A DNA stretch of 51,853 nt, from contig JALFNS010000022.1 of NCBI GenBank assembly GCA_022773945.1, positions 1 to 51,853 on the forward strand, read 5' to 3'. The translations under genes were made by a program, and so were the position numbers. Within the stretch, counting starts at the first letter, position 1, and each line of letters opens with the position of its first letter. The DNA comes from Clostridiales bacterium. GTDB lineage: Bacteria > Bacillota > Clostridia > Peptostreptococcales > Anaerovoracaceae. Below, piece by piece: positions 32,561 through 40,572 of the stretch. The notes beneath the pieces are model-generated. The model searched no databases. It saw only the letters and a program-made list of their open reading frames with translations, and was not told the origin of the DNA.

Positions 32561-33418
32561 ATGGGACGCAGAGACGCCGAGCTGGTCAGGAAACTTGACC
32601 CTATGCATATGATAATGCCTTTGCTCTATCCCGGCAGATGCGACAACGAAGCATATATATCGGAACGAATCGATTTGACCGCTATCAACAGATATCTGGA
32701 GGAGAAGAACGGAAGCCTGCAGGGTGAGGATGAATTCCGCTACACGATATTTCATGTGGTTGTGACGGCAATCCTCAAGACGGTGAAGCTGAGGCCGAAG
32801 CTCAACTGGTTCATAGCCAACAAGCGGATATACAGCCGTAAGGATATAACGGCGGCCTTCATCGTCAAGAAGAAATTCAGCGATTCCGGCGGCGAAGGGC
32901 TGGCGGTTGTCAGAGCCGAGGAGGGAGACAACCTGGAGAGCATTCACAACAAGATAAAGGAGCAGGTCTACAGCTGCAGAGGGGATTCCCTGGACGGTTC
33001 GTCCAAGAGCATGGACATAGTCTGCAGACTGCCTTTCTTCCTGGTGAGGTTCGTGGCCTGGGTATGCAGGAAGCTGGATGTTCACGGCAAGGTGCCGGCG
33101 GCCTTCATTGAATCGGATCCTTACTACTGCACGGCGGTGCTTTCAAATCTGGGATCGATTAAACTGAGGAGCGGATATCACCATCTGACAAACTGGGGAA
33201 CGAATTCTCTCTTCGTCATTCTGGGAGAGAAGGCGACAAGACCTGTGTTCAGTGAGGACGGAACCTATGAGATGAGGGAGTCCATAGATCTGGGCATCAC
33301 AATAGACGAGAGAATAGCAGACGGATACTACTATTCCAAATCCGTGAGACTGATCAAGAAGCTTCTGGAAAACCCATGGCTTCTGGACAGACCGCTTGAT
33401 GAGGAAGTCGAGTACTGA
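32561..33418 (+). CDS. E2/CAT-fold acyltransferase-like protein lacking the catalytic His
   Basis: A 285-residue protein with the fold pattern of the catalytic domain of 2-oxo-acid dehydrogenase E2 and chloramphenicol acetyltransferase: TIFHVVVTAILKTVKLRPKLNWFI near 65-88, the trimer strand AVLSNLGSIKLRSGYHHLTNWGTNSLFVILG (about 190-222), and LGITIDERIADGYYYSKSVRLIKKLLENP. E2 and CAT enzymes have DHRxxDG/HHxxxDG at the last site; here it is DERIADG, with Glu in place of the catalytic His. No lipoyl domain. It may bind an acyl-CoA without the usual chemistry or use another base. First gene of a tight operon with an AMP ligase, monooxygenase and exporter. Confidence 0.7.
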   Translation: MGRRDAELVRKLDPMHMIMPLLYPGRCDNEAYISERIDLTAINRYLEEKNGSLQGEDEFRYTIFHVVVTAILKTVKLRPKLNWFIANKRIYSRKDITAAFIVKKKFSDSGGEGLAVVRAEEGDNLESIHNKIKEQVYSCRGDSLDGSSKSMDIVCRLPFFLVRFVAWVCRKLDVHGKVPAAFIESDPYYCTAVLSNLGSIKLRSGYHHLTNWGTNSLFVILGEKATRPVFSEDGTYEMRESIDLGITIDERIADGYYYSKSVRLIKKLLENPWLLDRPLDEEVEY

Positions 33419-33431
33419 GAGGTGAGAAACT

Positions 33432-35219
33432 ATGAAATCCGTTATGAAATACAATGAGACTGAGAACAGGATAACATTCCCTGTTCCTGAGGGAGTGAAG
33501 ACGCCCTGGTTTGACCATGTGGGAGAAATACCGCGTCATCTGGAATACTTCGGTGGCACAATGTATGAGAAGGTTGCCGAAATTGCCATCAGGTATCCCA
33601 ACCATATAGCCTTTGATTTCATGGGCAGGCATGTGACCTACAAGAGGATGAAAGAAAAGATAGACATGTGCGCCAGAGCTCTGAGAACTACGGGCATACG
33701 TGAGGGGGACAGGATAACCGTGGCAATGCCGAATTGTCCTCAGGCCATATACATGCTCTACGCGATAAACGCAGTAGGTGCCATAGCCAATATGATACAT
33801 CCGCTGTCCGCGGAGAAGGAGATTGAGGAGTATCTCAATATGTCGAAGAGCGTGTCCGTGGTGACTCTGGATCAGTTCTATCACAAGTTCGAGGCGATAA
33901 GAGAGAACACGGGTGTGGTCAATATCATTCTGGCCAGCATCAAGGATGAGCTGAGCAAGAAGATAAGAACGGGATACATGCTCACCGAGGGAAGAAAGAT
34001 AGAGAAGATTCCCAAGGATGCTCCCGTTATACAGTGGGACCAGTTCATGAAGCTGGGAACAGCCTGCTCATATAACTTCGCTGTGAAGAGACAGGCTGAC
34101 GATCCGGCGGTGATTCTCTATTCGGGAGGAACCACGGGAAAAACCAAGGGAATAGTTCTCACCAATCTCAACTTCAATGCTCTCAGTGAGCAGGTTGTGG
34201 CGGCGAATCCGATGTTCAGACCGGGAGACAAGATGCTGGCCGCCATGCCGCTGTTTCACGGCTTCGGACTGGGAGTCTGCGTTCACACCATGCTTGCACA
34301 GGGCGGCAGATGCATTCTCGTGCCAAGGTTCACACCTAAGAGCTACAGCAAGCTTCTTGTAAAGAACAGGTGTAATTTTATCGCGGGCGTGCCTACTCTG
34401 TATGAGGCTCTGCTCAGACTGAAGAACATGGAGAAGGCGGATCTGTCCTGCCTGAAGGGCGTGTTCTCGGGAGGCGACTCCCTGTCGGTGGAGCTGAAGA
34501 AAAAGTGTGATTCCTTCCTTTATGACCATAAGTCGGCGGTTCAGATAAGAGAAGGATACGGCACCACTGAGTGTGTAACCGCATCCTGCCTGACGCCTCC
34601 GTCGCTCCACAAGGAGGGAAGCATAGGAATTCCTTTCCCGGACACATACTACAAGATTGTGGAGCCGGGAACGGACAGAGAGCTTCCGCCGGGCGAGGAA
34701 GGCGAGATTCTCATAGCGGGTCCTACGGTTATGAAGGAATATCTGGACATGCCTGAGGAGACTGCGGCCACACTGAGAAAGCATGAGGACGGCCTAACAT
34801 GGGTATACACCGGCGATCTGGGAATGATGGACGATGACGGGTTCATCTTCTTCAGAGGACGTATCAAGAGAATGATAATTTCATCCGGATACAATATTTA
34901 TCCGGCTCAGATGGAAAACATATTCGATGCCCATCCGAAGGTTCAGATGAGCTGCGTCATAGGTGTGCCTGACGACTACAAGATGCAGAAGGTTAAGGTG
35001 TTCGTGATGCCTAAGGGCGGAATGCCTGTCACCGGCAAGGAGGAAGAGGCCCTCAGAGAGGAGCTTATGGCTTTTGCGTCAAAACGGGTGGCCAAGTACG
35101 CCATGCCTTATGACATAGAATTCAGGGAGAGTCTTCCTAAGACTCTCGTAGGTAAAGTAGCATACAAGCAGCTGGAGGACGAGGAGCTGCAGAAGATCAA
35201 GGAGGAAAACGATGACTAA
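33432..35219 (+). CDS. AMP-forming acyl ligase, FadD-like (second copy)
   Basis: A 595-residue ANL-family enzyme. VILYSGGTTGKTKGIVLTN carries the phosphate loop, GYGTTECVTASCL the A5 motif, WVYTGDLGMMDDDGFIFFRGRIKRMIISSGYNIYPAQ the hinge region, and ESLPKTLVGKVAYKQL the C-terminal catalytic Lys. It could make an acyl-CoA or an acyl-adenylate for the acyltransferase-like protein encoded just before (13 bp gap, GAGAGGTGAG ribosome site). It differs clearly from the ligase at 29713, so it is not a recent duplicate. Its last 8 bp overlap the next gene. Confidence 0.85.
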   Translation: MKSVMKYNETENRITFPVPEGVKTPWFDHVGEIPRHLEYFGGTMYEKVAEIAIRYPNHIAFDFMGRHVTYKRMKEKIDMCARALRTTGIREGDRITVAMPNCPQAIYMLYAINAVGAIANMIHPLSAEKEIEEYLNMSKSVSVVTLDQFYHKFEAIRENTGVVNIILASIKDELSKKIRTGYMLTEGRKIEKIPKDAPVIQWDQFMKLGTACSYNFAVKRQADDPAVILYSGGTTGKTKGIVLTNLNFNALSEQVVAANPMFRPGDKMLAAMPLFHGFGLGVCVHTMLAQGGRCILVPRFTPKSYSKLLVKNRCNFIAGVPTLYEALLRLKNMEKADLSCLKGVFSGGDSLSVELKKKCDSFLYDHKSAVQIREGYGTTECVTASCLTPPSLHKEGSIGIPFPDTYYKIVEPGTDRELPPGEEGEILIAGPTVMKEYLDMPEETAATLRKHEDGLTWVYTGDLGMMDDDGFIFFRGRIKRMIISSGYNIYPAQMENIFDAHPKVQMSCVIGVPDDYKMQKVKVFVMPKGGMPVTGKEEEALREELMAFASKRVAKYAMPYDIEFRESLPKTLVGKVAYKQLEDEELQKIKEENDD

Positions 35220-35511
35220 TTTTTACGTAACATACACTATGCCCGACAAGGAATCGAGAGACGGATATTACAGAGAGGTGCACGAGAGAAATATAGACGG
35301 CAAGTCCAGGAAGGAAGACGGCTGCATAAGATACGACTTTTTCTTCCCGGCTGAATCGGACAATCAGCTCTTCCTTCTGGAGCAGTGGGAGACCAGGGAG
35401 CATCAGAGGGTTCACTGCACCAGCGACCACTTCATGGAGATGGGAACTCTTAAGGAAAAATACTCTGTTACAACGGAAATCATAATCGAGGAGAGTGAAA
35501 GAATTGACTAA
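35212..35511 (+). CDS. ABM-family small monooxygenase
   Basis: A 99-residue protein of the antibiotic biosynthesis monooxygenase family (quinol monooxygenase-like dimeric ferredoxin fold). YYREVHERNIDGKSRKEDGCIRYDFFFP and LFLLEQWETREHQRVHCTSDHF are the typical halves with a conserved His near the end. Such enzymes oxidise phenols without cofactors or degrade haem; some are merely detoxifying. It overlaps the ligase gene by 8 bp and the exporter gene by 8 bp, showing coupled translation. Confidence 0.8.
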   Translation: MTNFYVTYTMPDKESRDGYYREVHERNIDGKSRKEDGCIRYDFFFPAESDNQLFLLEQWETREHQRVHCTSDHFMEMGTLKEKYSVTTEIIIEESERID

Positions 35512-36406
35512 GGCTTCCAGGAAAGGACCCCTGCTGGCAATAATAGGCGTCAACTTTATCTGGGGGTTCGACTTCATAGCCATTGAGTATCTTATGGATT
35601 ACATGCCTGCGCCTGTTCTCACTATGATGAGGGCGTTCATAGGTGCGGCAGTGCTGCTCATCTGGTGTCTGGTAAAGAAGGGCGGCATGCACATTAAACG
35701 GGCCGACTGGCCGCGTGTGTTCATAGCGGGAGGAATAGGTTTCTCAATCTATTTCTCCATTGAGAGCTACGGCACGGGTCTGACATCGGCATCCTTCTCC
35801 TCCCTCATAATGGCGACGGTTCCTATCTTCGGCATGATAGGAGACAGGATATTCTTCGGCAACAGAATAACGCCTCTCAAGGTGGTCTGCGTACTGGCAT
35901 CCATCGGCGGCGTGTATCTTCTCGTGTCGGGAGAATCTATGGGAATCAACATGAAGGGTTTCATAGCCATGATTATAGCGGCTCTTCTCTGGGCCTTCTA
36001 CATCATATATGTGAAGCCTCTCTACGATAAGTACGATCTGCCTACGCTGCTGTGCGGGCTTTTCGTATCAAGCTCTATAGTATCCGTCCCTGTGGCCATA
36101 TTCACCACGGAGCCGGGGAGCATCAACATCACTCCGATGTGCATGGTTATAATAGTTGCGACTGCCTTCGTATGCATAATAGGCGGTGAATTCGCCTATA
36201 TCTACGCCATAGGCAAGCTGTCCGTGACCATGGTATCCATATTCGAGAACGTGCTGCCTCTCACGGCGGTAATATTCTCCTTCTTCATATTCGGCAACAT
36301 GCTCAGCGGAATCCAGATAGCCGGAGGACTGCTGATCATGGCATCCGTGACGGTCATGGCCATACGCGGCGAAGGAGGAGAGGAGAAGAAGGAGGACACA
36401 CAGTGA
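35504..36406 (+). CDS. EamA/DMT-family metabolite exporter
   Basis: A membrane protein of about 300 residues with ten helices in two EamA repeats: IIGVNFIWGFDFIAIEYLMD and a second copy starting GFIAMIIAALLWAFYIIYVKPLYDKY, ending in IAGGLLIMASVTVMAIRG. TTG at 35504 is the likely start because GAGGAG (35488-35493) lies ten bases upstream; GTG at 35495 is too close to it. As part of the acyltransferase-ligase-monooxygenase operon it may export the product made there. Confidence 0.8.
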   Translation: MTKASRKGPLLAIIGVNFIWGFDFIAIEYLMDYMPAPVLTMMRAFIGAAVLLIWCLVKKGGMHIKRADWPRVFIAGGIGFSIYFSIESYGTGLTSASFSSLIMATVPIFGMIGDRIFFGNRITPLKVVCVLASIGGVYLLVSGESMGINMKGFIAMIIAALLWAFYIIYVKPLYDKYDLPTLLCGLFVSSSIVSVPVAIFTTEPGSINITPMCMVIIVATAFVCIIGGEFAYIYAIGKLSVTMVSIFENVLPLTAVIFSFFIFGNMLSGIQIAGGLLIMASVTVMAIRGEGGEEKKEDTQ

Positions 36407-36612
36407 CATTTTCAAGGAAACTTCTGAGAATATACGACCGCAAAATCCTCAGCGGAGAGATAACCTTCTCCCAGTCGGGAATAAGCAAGGATGATTTCAC
36501 ACGCCTCTGCACCGACAGCGAGTTTCTCATGTCCCGCGAGAACTTTCTCAAAGTCAGCGAGAAGATGAAGCTGACCGATGAAGAGCGGGAGGAGTTGCTG
36601 GAGTATCTGTGA
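36403..36612 (+). CDS. Small conserved-looking protein at the operon end
   Basis: A 69-residue charged helical protein beginning TFSRKLLRIYDRKILSG. It starts with GTG that overlaps the exporter stop (GTGA, 36403-36406) and has AGGAGG (36390-36395) at proper distance, so it is probably translated. No family recognised; the middle part SGISKDDFTRLC followed by acidic helices could be a small regulatory or DNA-associated domain. Ends the operon; the palindrome array begins 13 bp later. Confidence 0.55.
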   Translation: MTFSRKLLRIYDRKILSGEITFSQSGISKDDFTRLCTDSEFLMSRENFLKVSEKMKLTDEEREELLEYL

Positions 36613-36625
36613 ATGATGCCGGGGC

Positions 36626-36910
36626 GTATGTATCTAAATTTGAAGAAATGAAGAGAAATAGATACAGTCCACCTAACTTCGAAGAGCGGAAAGTATCTAT
36701 TTTCTTCGAAAACAGGAAATATAGATAAATAAATCCCGATTTCAAGGGTGTTTATCAGCTAAAACTGTATAATTAGATACACATCGACATTGAAATCCGA
36801 CGGGATTGTATCTATTTTGGTAGGAAATCGAAAATATAGATACATAGCCCATACAGTCCACAGCCTGTATGTATCCAAAAATGAAGAAAACCTCTGAAAT
36901 AGATACATAC
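36626..36910 (+). repeat. Array of diverged palindromes with 63-nt period (copy 2)
   Basis: Between 36613 and 37041 there is no gene. Four 36-nt dyads with ends GTATCY...AAATAGATAC or close start at 36630, 36693, 36808 and 36871; the first and last pairs are exactly 63 nt apart with 27-nt linkers, and a shortened fifth unit (36750-36780) lies in the gap. Stems: GTATCTA with a bulge/AAATAGATAC; GTATCTATTTT/AAATATAGAT (twice, with the same bulged A); GTATGTATC (36867-36875)/GATACATAC (36902-36910). Loops hold GAAGAAA, CGAAAACAGGA, GGAAATCGAA, GAAGAAAAC, like those at 10996-11229. Two linkers share ACAGTCCAC. All units point the same way. Function unknown. Confidence 0.75.
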
Positions 36911-36964
36911 AAGCCATCCGTTCACCGGGGGATGGAGGTGCAGAATTCTTCAAAAATCGTGAAA

Positions 36965-36993
36965 TTGAAAATTTCTCGAAAATCTGCTATAAT
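36965..36993 (+). promoter_or_regulatory. Promoter of carD
   Basis: TTGAAA (36965-36970), 17 bp, TATAAT (36988-36993). The leader of about 40 nt ends in GAAAGAAGGAA before the ATG at 37042. Confidence 0.65.
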
Positions 36994-37041
36994 ACATACG
37001 GACAACTACTGTGAATAGCGCGATAGAAAGAAGGAATAGTA

Positions 37042-37563
37042 ATGAGTGAGCTGCAGTTCAGAGAGGGGCAGCTGGTAGCCTACGGGGCTAATGGGGTATG
37101 TGTTGTAGATGAGATAAAGAAGATGAAGCTTATGCCGGACATGGCTCCGGAGATGTATTACATACTCAAGACCATCAGAGATGATGCTTCGAAGGTGTTT
37201 GTTCCTGTTAACAACAGCAGACTCGTTTCGAGGATGAGAGATGTTATGAATGAGGATCAGCTCAGGAGTATGATAAGCACTACACAGATTGATGAAATGT
37301 CATGGAATGACAACCGCAGGGAGCGTGCTGATGAATTCCACGATATTATCGGAGAAGGCGTCAGCGGCAAGCTTCTCAGCATGGTGTACTGTCTTCATAA
37401 ACGGAAGGAATCCCTGATGGATGCGGGGAAGAAGCTCCCGGTTACAGACTCAAATGCATTGAAGACAGCGGAGAGACTCCTCGAGGACGAAATATCCTGT
37501 GTCATGCACATAGAAGAGAAGGACGTATACGATTTTATAAGAGGAATAATAGGCAGCCGGTAA
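37042..37563 (+). CDS. CarD-family transcription regulator
   Basis: A 173-residue CarD/CdnL-type protein. The N-terminal about 60 residues are the RNA-polymerase-interacting domain (FREGQLVAYGANGVCVVDEIKKM, then YYILKTI and VFVPVNN), which touches the beta subunit lobe; the helical C-terminal part (about 75-170) binds DNA at the edge of the promoter bubble, helping open complexes. This is a core regulator, and it lies directly before the fatty-acid operon, but a terminator separates them. Confidence 0.88.
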   Translation: MSELQFREGQLVAYGANGVCVVDEIKKMKLMPDMAPEMYYILKTIRDDASKVFVPVNNSRLVSRMRDVMNEDQLRSMISTTQIDEMSWNDNRRERADEFHDIIGEGVSGKLLSMVYCLHKRKESLMDAGKKLPVTDSNALKTAERLLEDEISCVMHIEEKDVYDFIRGIIGSR

Positions 37564-37575
37564 GGTTGCTTTTTT
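37553..37575 (+). terminator. Terminator of carD
   Basis: GCAGCC (37553-37558), loop GGTAA, GGTTGC (37564-37569) with one G-T pair, then six T. The stem overlaps the carD stop codon. Confidence 0.7.
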
Positions 37576-37578
37576 GTG

Positions 37579-37630
37579 TTGACATGAGTAGTGAAATATA
37601 TTATACTACCCAATAGTTAGATAGGCTAAC
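37579..37630 (+). promoter_or_regulatory. Promoter and candidate MarR operator of the fatty-acid operon
   Basis: TTGACA (37579-37584), 17 bp, TATACT (37602-37607): near-perfect promoter. GTTAG-ATAGG-CTAAC (37616-37630) is an inverted repeat just after the start site. The last gene of the operon encodes a MarR-family protein, which may bind here as FabT does in streptococci; the site does not match the streptococcal FabT sequence. Ribosome site AGGAGAG at 37672-37678. Confidence 0.6.
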
Positions 37631-37683
37631 AATTAGAAAACGTAATTAATTAAAGATTTAAGTATTAAAAAAAGGAGAGTAAC

Positions 37684-37905
37684 ATGTTATTTGATCAGAT
37701 TGCAGAAATCGTAGCAGAACACCTGGACTGTGACAAGGACGAAATCAAGCTTGATTCAACTTTCGAATCACTGGGAATCGATTCACTGGATGCTGTTGAG
37801 CTGGTTATGAAGCTCGAAGAGAGCCTGAATGTTCAGCTGGATCTTGACAGAGATCTCCAGACTATCGATGAGCTCGTTAAGTTTGTTGAGGAGAAGATGA
37901 ACTAG
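37684..37905 (+). CDS. acpP: Acyl carrier protein
   Basis: A 73-residue acidic four-helix protein. Ser34 in GIDSLDAVELVMKLEE receives the 4'-phosphopantetheine arm that carries growing acyl chains. First gene of the fatty-acid operon with a strong promoter and ribosome site, as expected for an abundant protein. The length is normal. Confidence 0.95.
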   Translation: MLFDQIAEIVAEHLDCDKDEIKLDSTFESLGIDSLDAVELVMKLEESLNVQLDLDRDLQTIDELVKFVEEKMN

Positions 37906-37953
37906 TTTCACGAAAACCGGAAACAATCATAATAGAATAAAGGACGGAAAACC

Positions 37954-38895
37954 ATGAAAAAAGGAAGAATTGCTGAGATGCTGGGAATCGAATACCCGGT
38001 ATTTCAGGGAGGAATGGCCTGGATTGCAGATGCTCAACTTGCGGCAGCCGTATCGAACGCCGGAGGCCTTGGAATCATAGCAGCAGGCAACGCAGATGGT
38101 AATTACGTCAGAGAGCAGATCACCAAGGCCAAAGAGTTAACCGACAAACCCTTTGGCCTTAACATTATGCTTCTGAGTCCATTTGCAGATGAGGTGGCAC
38201 AGGTAGCTGCCGAAGAGAAGATAAAGGTAATAACAACGGGAGCAGGAAACCCGGCCAAATATATGAAGCTCTGGAAGGAAGCGGGAATCAAGGTTATCCC
38301 TGTAGTTCCATCCGTAGCCTTCGCCAAGCTGGCAGAGAGAAACGGAGCCGAGGCTGTCATCGCGGAAGGCGGCGAGAGCGGCGGTCACATCGGAGAGCTT
38401 ACAACTATGGCACTGGTGCCGCAGGTATGTGATGCAGTAGATATTCCTGTAATCGCAGCAGGCGGCATAGCCGACGGCAGAGGAATTGCAGCGGCACTGG
38501 CTCTGGGAGCAGAGGCTGTACAGCTGGGAACAAGATTCCTCTCCGCTACAGAGTGCAACATTCACGAAAACTACAAGAAGAAAGTGCTCAAGGCCGGAGA
38601 CACGGCAACCATGGTAACAGGCCGTAGACTGGGACATCCGGTAAGAAGCATCAGAAACCAGTTCGCCAGAGAGTACAGCAAGATTGAATACACAGATATA
38701 TCAAACGAGGAACTGGATCGGTTCGCGGCAGGAAGACTTCGCATGGCCGTTGTGGACGGCGACGAGAAGGAAGGCTGCTTCCTGGCGGGACAGATTGCCG
38801 CCATGGTAAATAAGGAAGAAAGCTGCAGCGAAATAATCAGAGACCTTATGGAGGACGCGGACAGAGTTCTTTCAGGAATGGACAAGTGGAGGTAA
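37954..38895 (+). CDS. fabK: Enoyl-ACP reductase II
   Basis: A 313-residue FMN enzyme that reduces enoyl-ACP, the last step of each elongation round, in place of FabI. Nitronate monooxygenase/FabK-type TIM barrel: YPVFQGGMAWIADAQLAAAVSNAGGLGIIAAGN at the start, AEGGESGGHIG and VIAAGGIADGRGIAAALALGAEAVQLGTRFL for flavin binding. FabK makes the pathway insensitive to triclosan in other species. Its stop lies inside the ribosome site of fabD (GGAGGTAA). Confidence 0.93.
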   Translation: MKKGRIAEMLGIEYPVFQGGMAWIADAQLAAAVSNAGGLGIIAAGNADGNYVREQITKAKELTDKPFGLNIMLLSPFADEVAQVAAEEKIKVITTGAGNPAKYMKLWKEAGIKVIPVVPSVAFAKLAERNGAEAVIAEGGESGGHIGELTTMALVPQVCDAVDIPVIAAGGIADGRGIAAALALGAEAVQLGTRFLSATECNIHENYKKKVLKAGDTATMVTGRRLGHPVRSIRNQFAREYSKIEYTDISNEELDRFAAGRLRMAVVDGDEKEGCFLAGQIAAMVNKEESCSEIIRDLMEDADRVLSGMDKWR

Positions 38896-38897
38896 TA

Positions 38898-39809
38898 ATG
38901 GGAAAGACAGCATTTATTTTCGCCGGACAGGGCGCACAGAAGCCGGGAATGGGCAAGGACCTCTATGACAACATCCCGGCGGCAGCTCAGGTGTTTGACA
39001 GAGCTGACAAGGTAAGAGAGAAAACATCATGGCAGTGCTTCGAGGCTGACGAGGCCACACTCAAGGAGACGAAGAACACACAGCCTTGCATATACACTAT
39101 GGATTACGCGGTGGCGGAAGCTTTGAGAGAAGCAGGCGTCAAGGCGGACATGGTAGCCGGATATTCACTGGGAGAGCTGGCAGCTCTGGCTTTTGCGGGA
39201 GCGTTCACCTTCGAGGAGGGCTTGAGACTGGTAAGCGAGAGAGGCGCTCTCATGCAGACGGCTTCCGAGGCCTGCGAGACAGGAATGACAGCGGTTCTGA
39301 AGCTGAGTGACGAGAAGGTTGAGGAAATCTGCGGCAGATACAATCAGGTTTATCCTGTCAACTTCAACTGCGACGGACAGGTTTCGGTGGCAGGAGTCAA
39401 GGATGAGCTGGGCGAGTTCAACCAGGCTGTCAAGGCTGAAGGAGGACTGCCTAGAGTTCTCCAGGTGAGCGGAGCATTCCACTCCCCGTTTATGGCTGAG
39501 GCCGCTGAGGGTTTTGCAGGAGTTCTCGAGTCTGCGGAAATCAGTGAGACGGAGATTCCGGCATATTCAAATTACACCTCGAAGGCTTACGAGGGAGATT
39601 ACAGAGACATGCTCGTCAAGCAGATTTCGAACCCTGTAAGATGGAAGAACGAGATCCGCAACATGATAGAGGCGGGTGTGGACACCTTCGTTGAAGTAGG
39701 TCCGGGAAATGCCCTGGCCAAGATGGTAACCAGAATATCGAAGGACGTTACCGTTATCAGCGTCAACAGCGCTGAATCCTTCAGAGAAGCTGTAGAAAGG
39801 ATCGGTTAA
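38898..39809 (+). CDS. fabD: Malonyl-CoA:ACP transacylase
   Basis: A 303-residue enzyme that loads malonyl groups on ACP. FIFAGQGAQKPGMGKDLY opens the protein, Ser90 in GYSLGEL is the acyl-binding nucleophile and the SGAFHSPFM His completes the dyad. ATG 38898 fits the GGAGG (38888-38892) spacing and family start; the upstream GTG/ATG at 38886-38895 lie within fabK. Confidence 0.94.
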   Translation: MGKTAFIFAGQGAQKPGMGKDLYDNIPAAAQVFDRADKVREKTSWQCFEADEATLKETKNTQPCIYTMDYAVAEALREAGVKADMVAGYSLGELAALAFAGAFTFEEGLRLVSERGALMQTASEACETGMTAVLKLSDEKVEEICGRYNQVYPVNFNCDGQVSVAGVKDELGEFNQAVKAEGGLPRVLQVSGAFHSPFMAEAAEGFAGVLESAEISETEIPAYSNYTSKAYEGDYRDMLVKQISNPVRWKNEIRNMIEAGVDTFVEVGPGNALAKMVTRISKDVTVISVNSAESFREAVERIG

Positions 39810-39812
39810 TCT

Positions 39813-40547
39813 ATGTTCAGTAACAAAACTGCGGTTGTCACAGGCGGCAGCCGGGGAATAGGCAAGGCGACGGCCCTCAAGCTGGCCGAGGGCGGAGCGA
39901 ATGTAGTCATTATCCACACGAAAGCAGATGAGGCTGCAAAGGCCACATGCGCAGAGATAGAGGCTTTCGGCGTTAAAGCAAAGACCATAAAGCTGGATGT
40001 TTCCGATTTCAGTGCCGTCAAGGATGCGGTCGCTGAGATTGCGGGAGAGTTCGGCTCAATCGACATCCTGGTAAACAGTGCGGGAATAACCCGTGACGGT
40101 CTGATTGCCATGATGAAGGAGGAGGGCTTCGACGATGTTGTCAATGTTAACCTTAAGGGAACATTCAACATGATCAGACACTGCACACCTTACTTCATCA
40201 AGCAGAGATCGGGAGCCATCGTCAACGTGTCATCCGTGTCCGGAGTAATGGGCAATGCGGGACAGGCAAACTACAGCGCTTCCAAGGCCGGTGTGATCGG
40301 ACTCACCAAGTCCACGGCCAAGGAGCTGGTCGGCAGAGGTGTGAGATGCAATGCAGTGGCGCCGGGATTCATCGCTACGGACATGACATCAAATCTGAGC
40401 AAGAACAACAAGCTGGCCGAGTCCATTCCTATGAAGAGAATGGGAGAGGCGGAGGAGGTTGCGGACCTTATCTGCTTCCTGGCATCCGACAAGGCTTCAT
40501 ATATAACAGGAGAAGTAATTAAGGTTGACGGCGGAATAGCCATTTAA
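39813..40547 (+). CDS. fabG: 3-oxoacyl-ACP reductase
   Basis: A 244-residue NADPH-dependent short-chain dehydrogenase: cofactor loop TGGSRGIGKA (10-19), catalytic Ser140, Tyr154 and Lys158 in NVSSVSGVMGNAGQANYSASK. Reduces 3-oxoacyl-ACP to the hydroxy form. Three bases after fabD. Length and ending (ITGEVIKVDGGI) are typical. Confidence 0.94.
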   Translation: MFSNKTAVVTGGSRGIGKATALKLAEGGANVVIIHTKADEAAKATCAEIEAFGVKAKTIKLDVSDFSAVKDAVAEIAGEFGSIDILVNSAGITRDGLIAMMKEEGFDDVVNVNLKGTFNMIRHCTPYFIKQRSGAIVNVSSVSGVMGNAGQANYSASKAGVIGLTKSTAKELVGRGVRCNAVAPGFIATDMTSNLSKNNKLAESIPMKRMGEAEEVADLICFLASDKASYITGEVIKVDGGIAI

Positions 40548-40572
40548 GCCCCTGAAAGGAGACATAAATAAC

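Noticed and set aside
36630-36906. CRISPR-like geometry of the arrays (36-38-nt units, 26-27-nt spacers)
   Set aside because: Units inside one array differ widely and keep only dyad symmetry, linkers share words, and there is no cas gene in the window. True CRISPR repeats are nearly identical.
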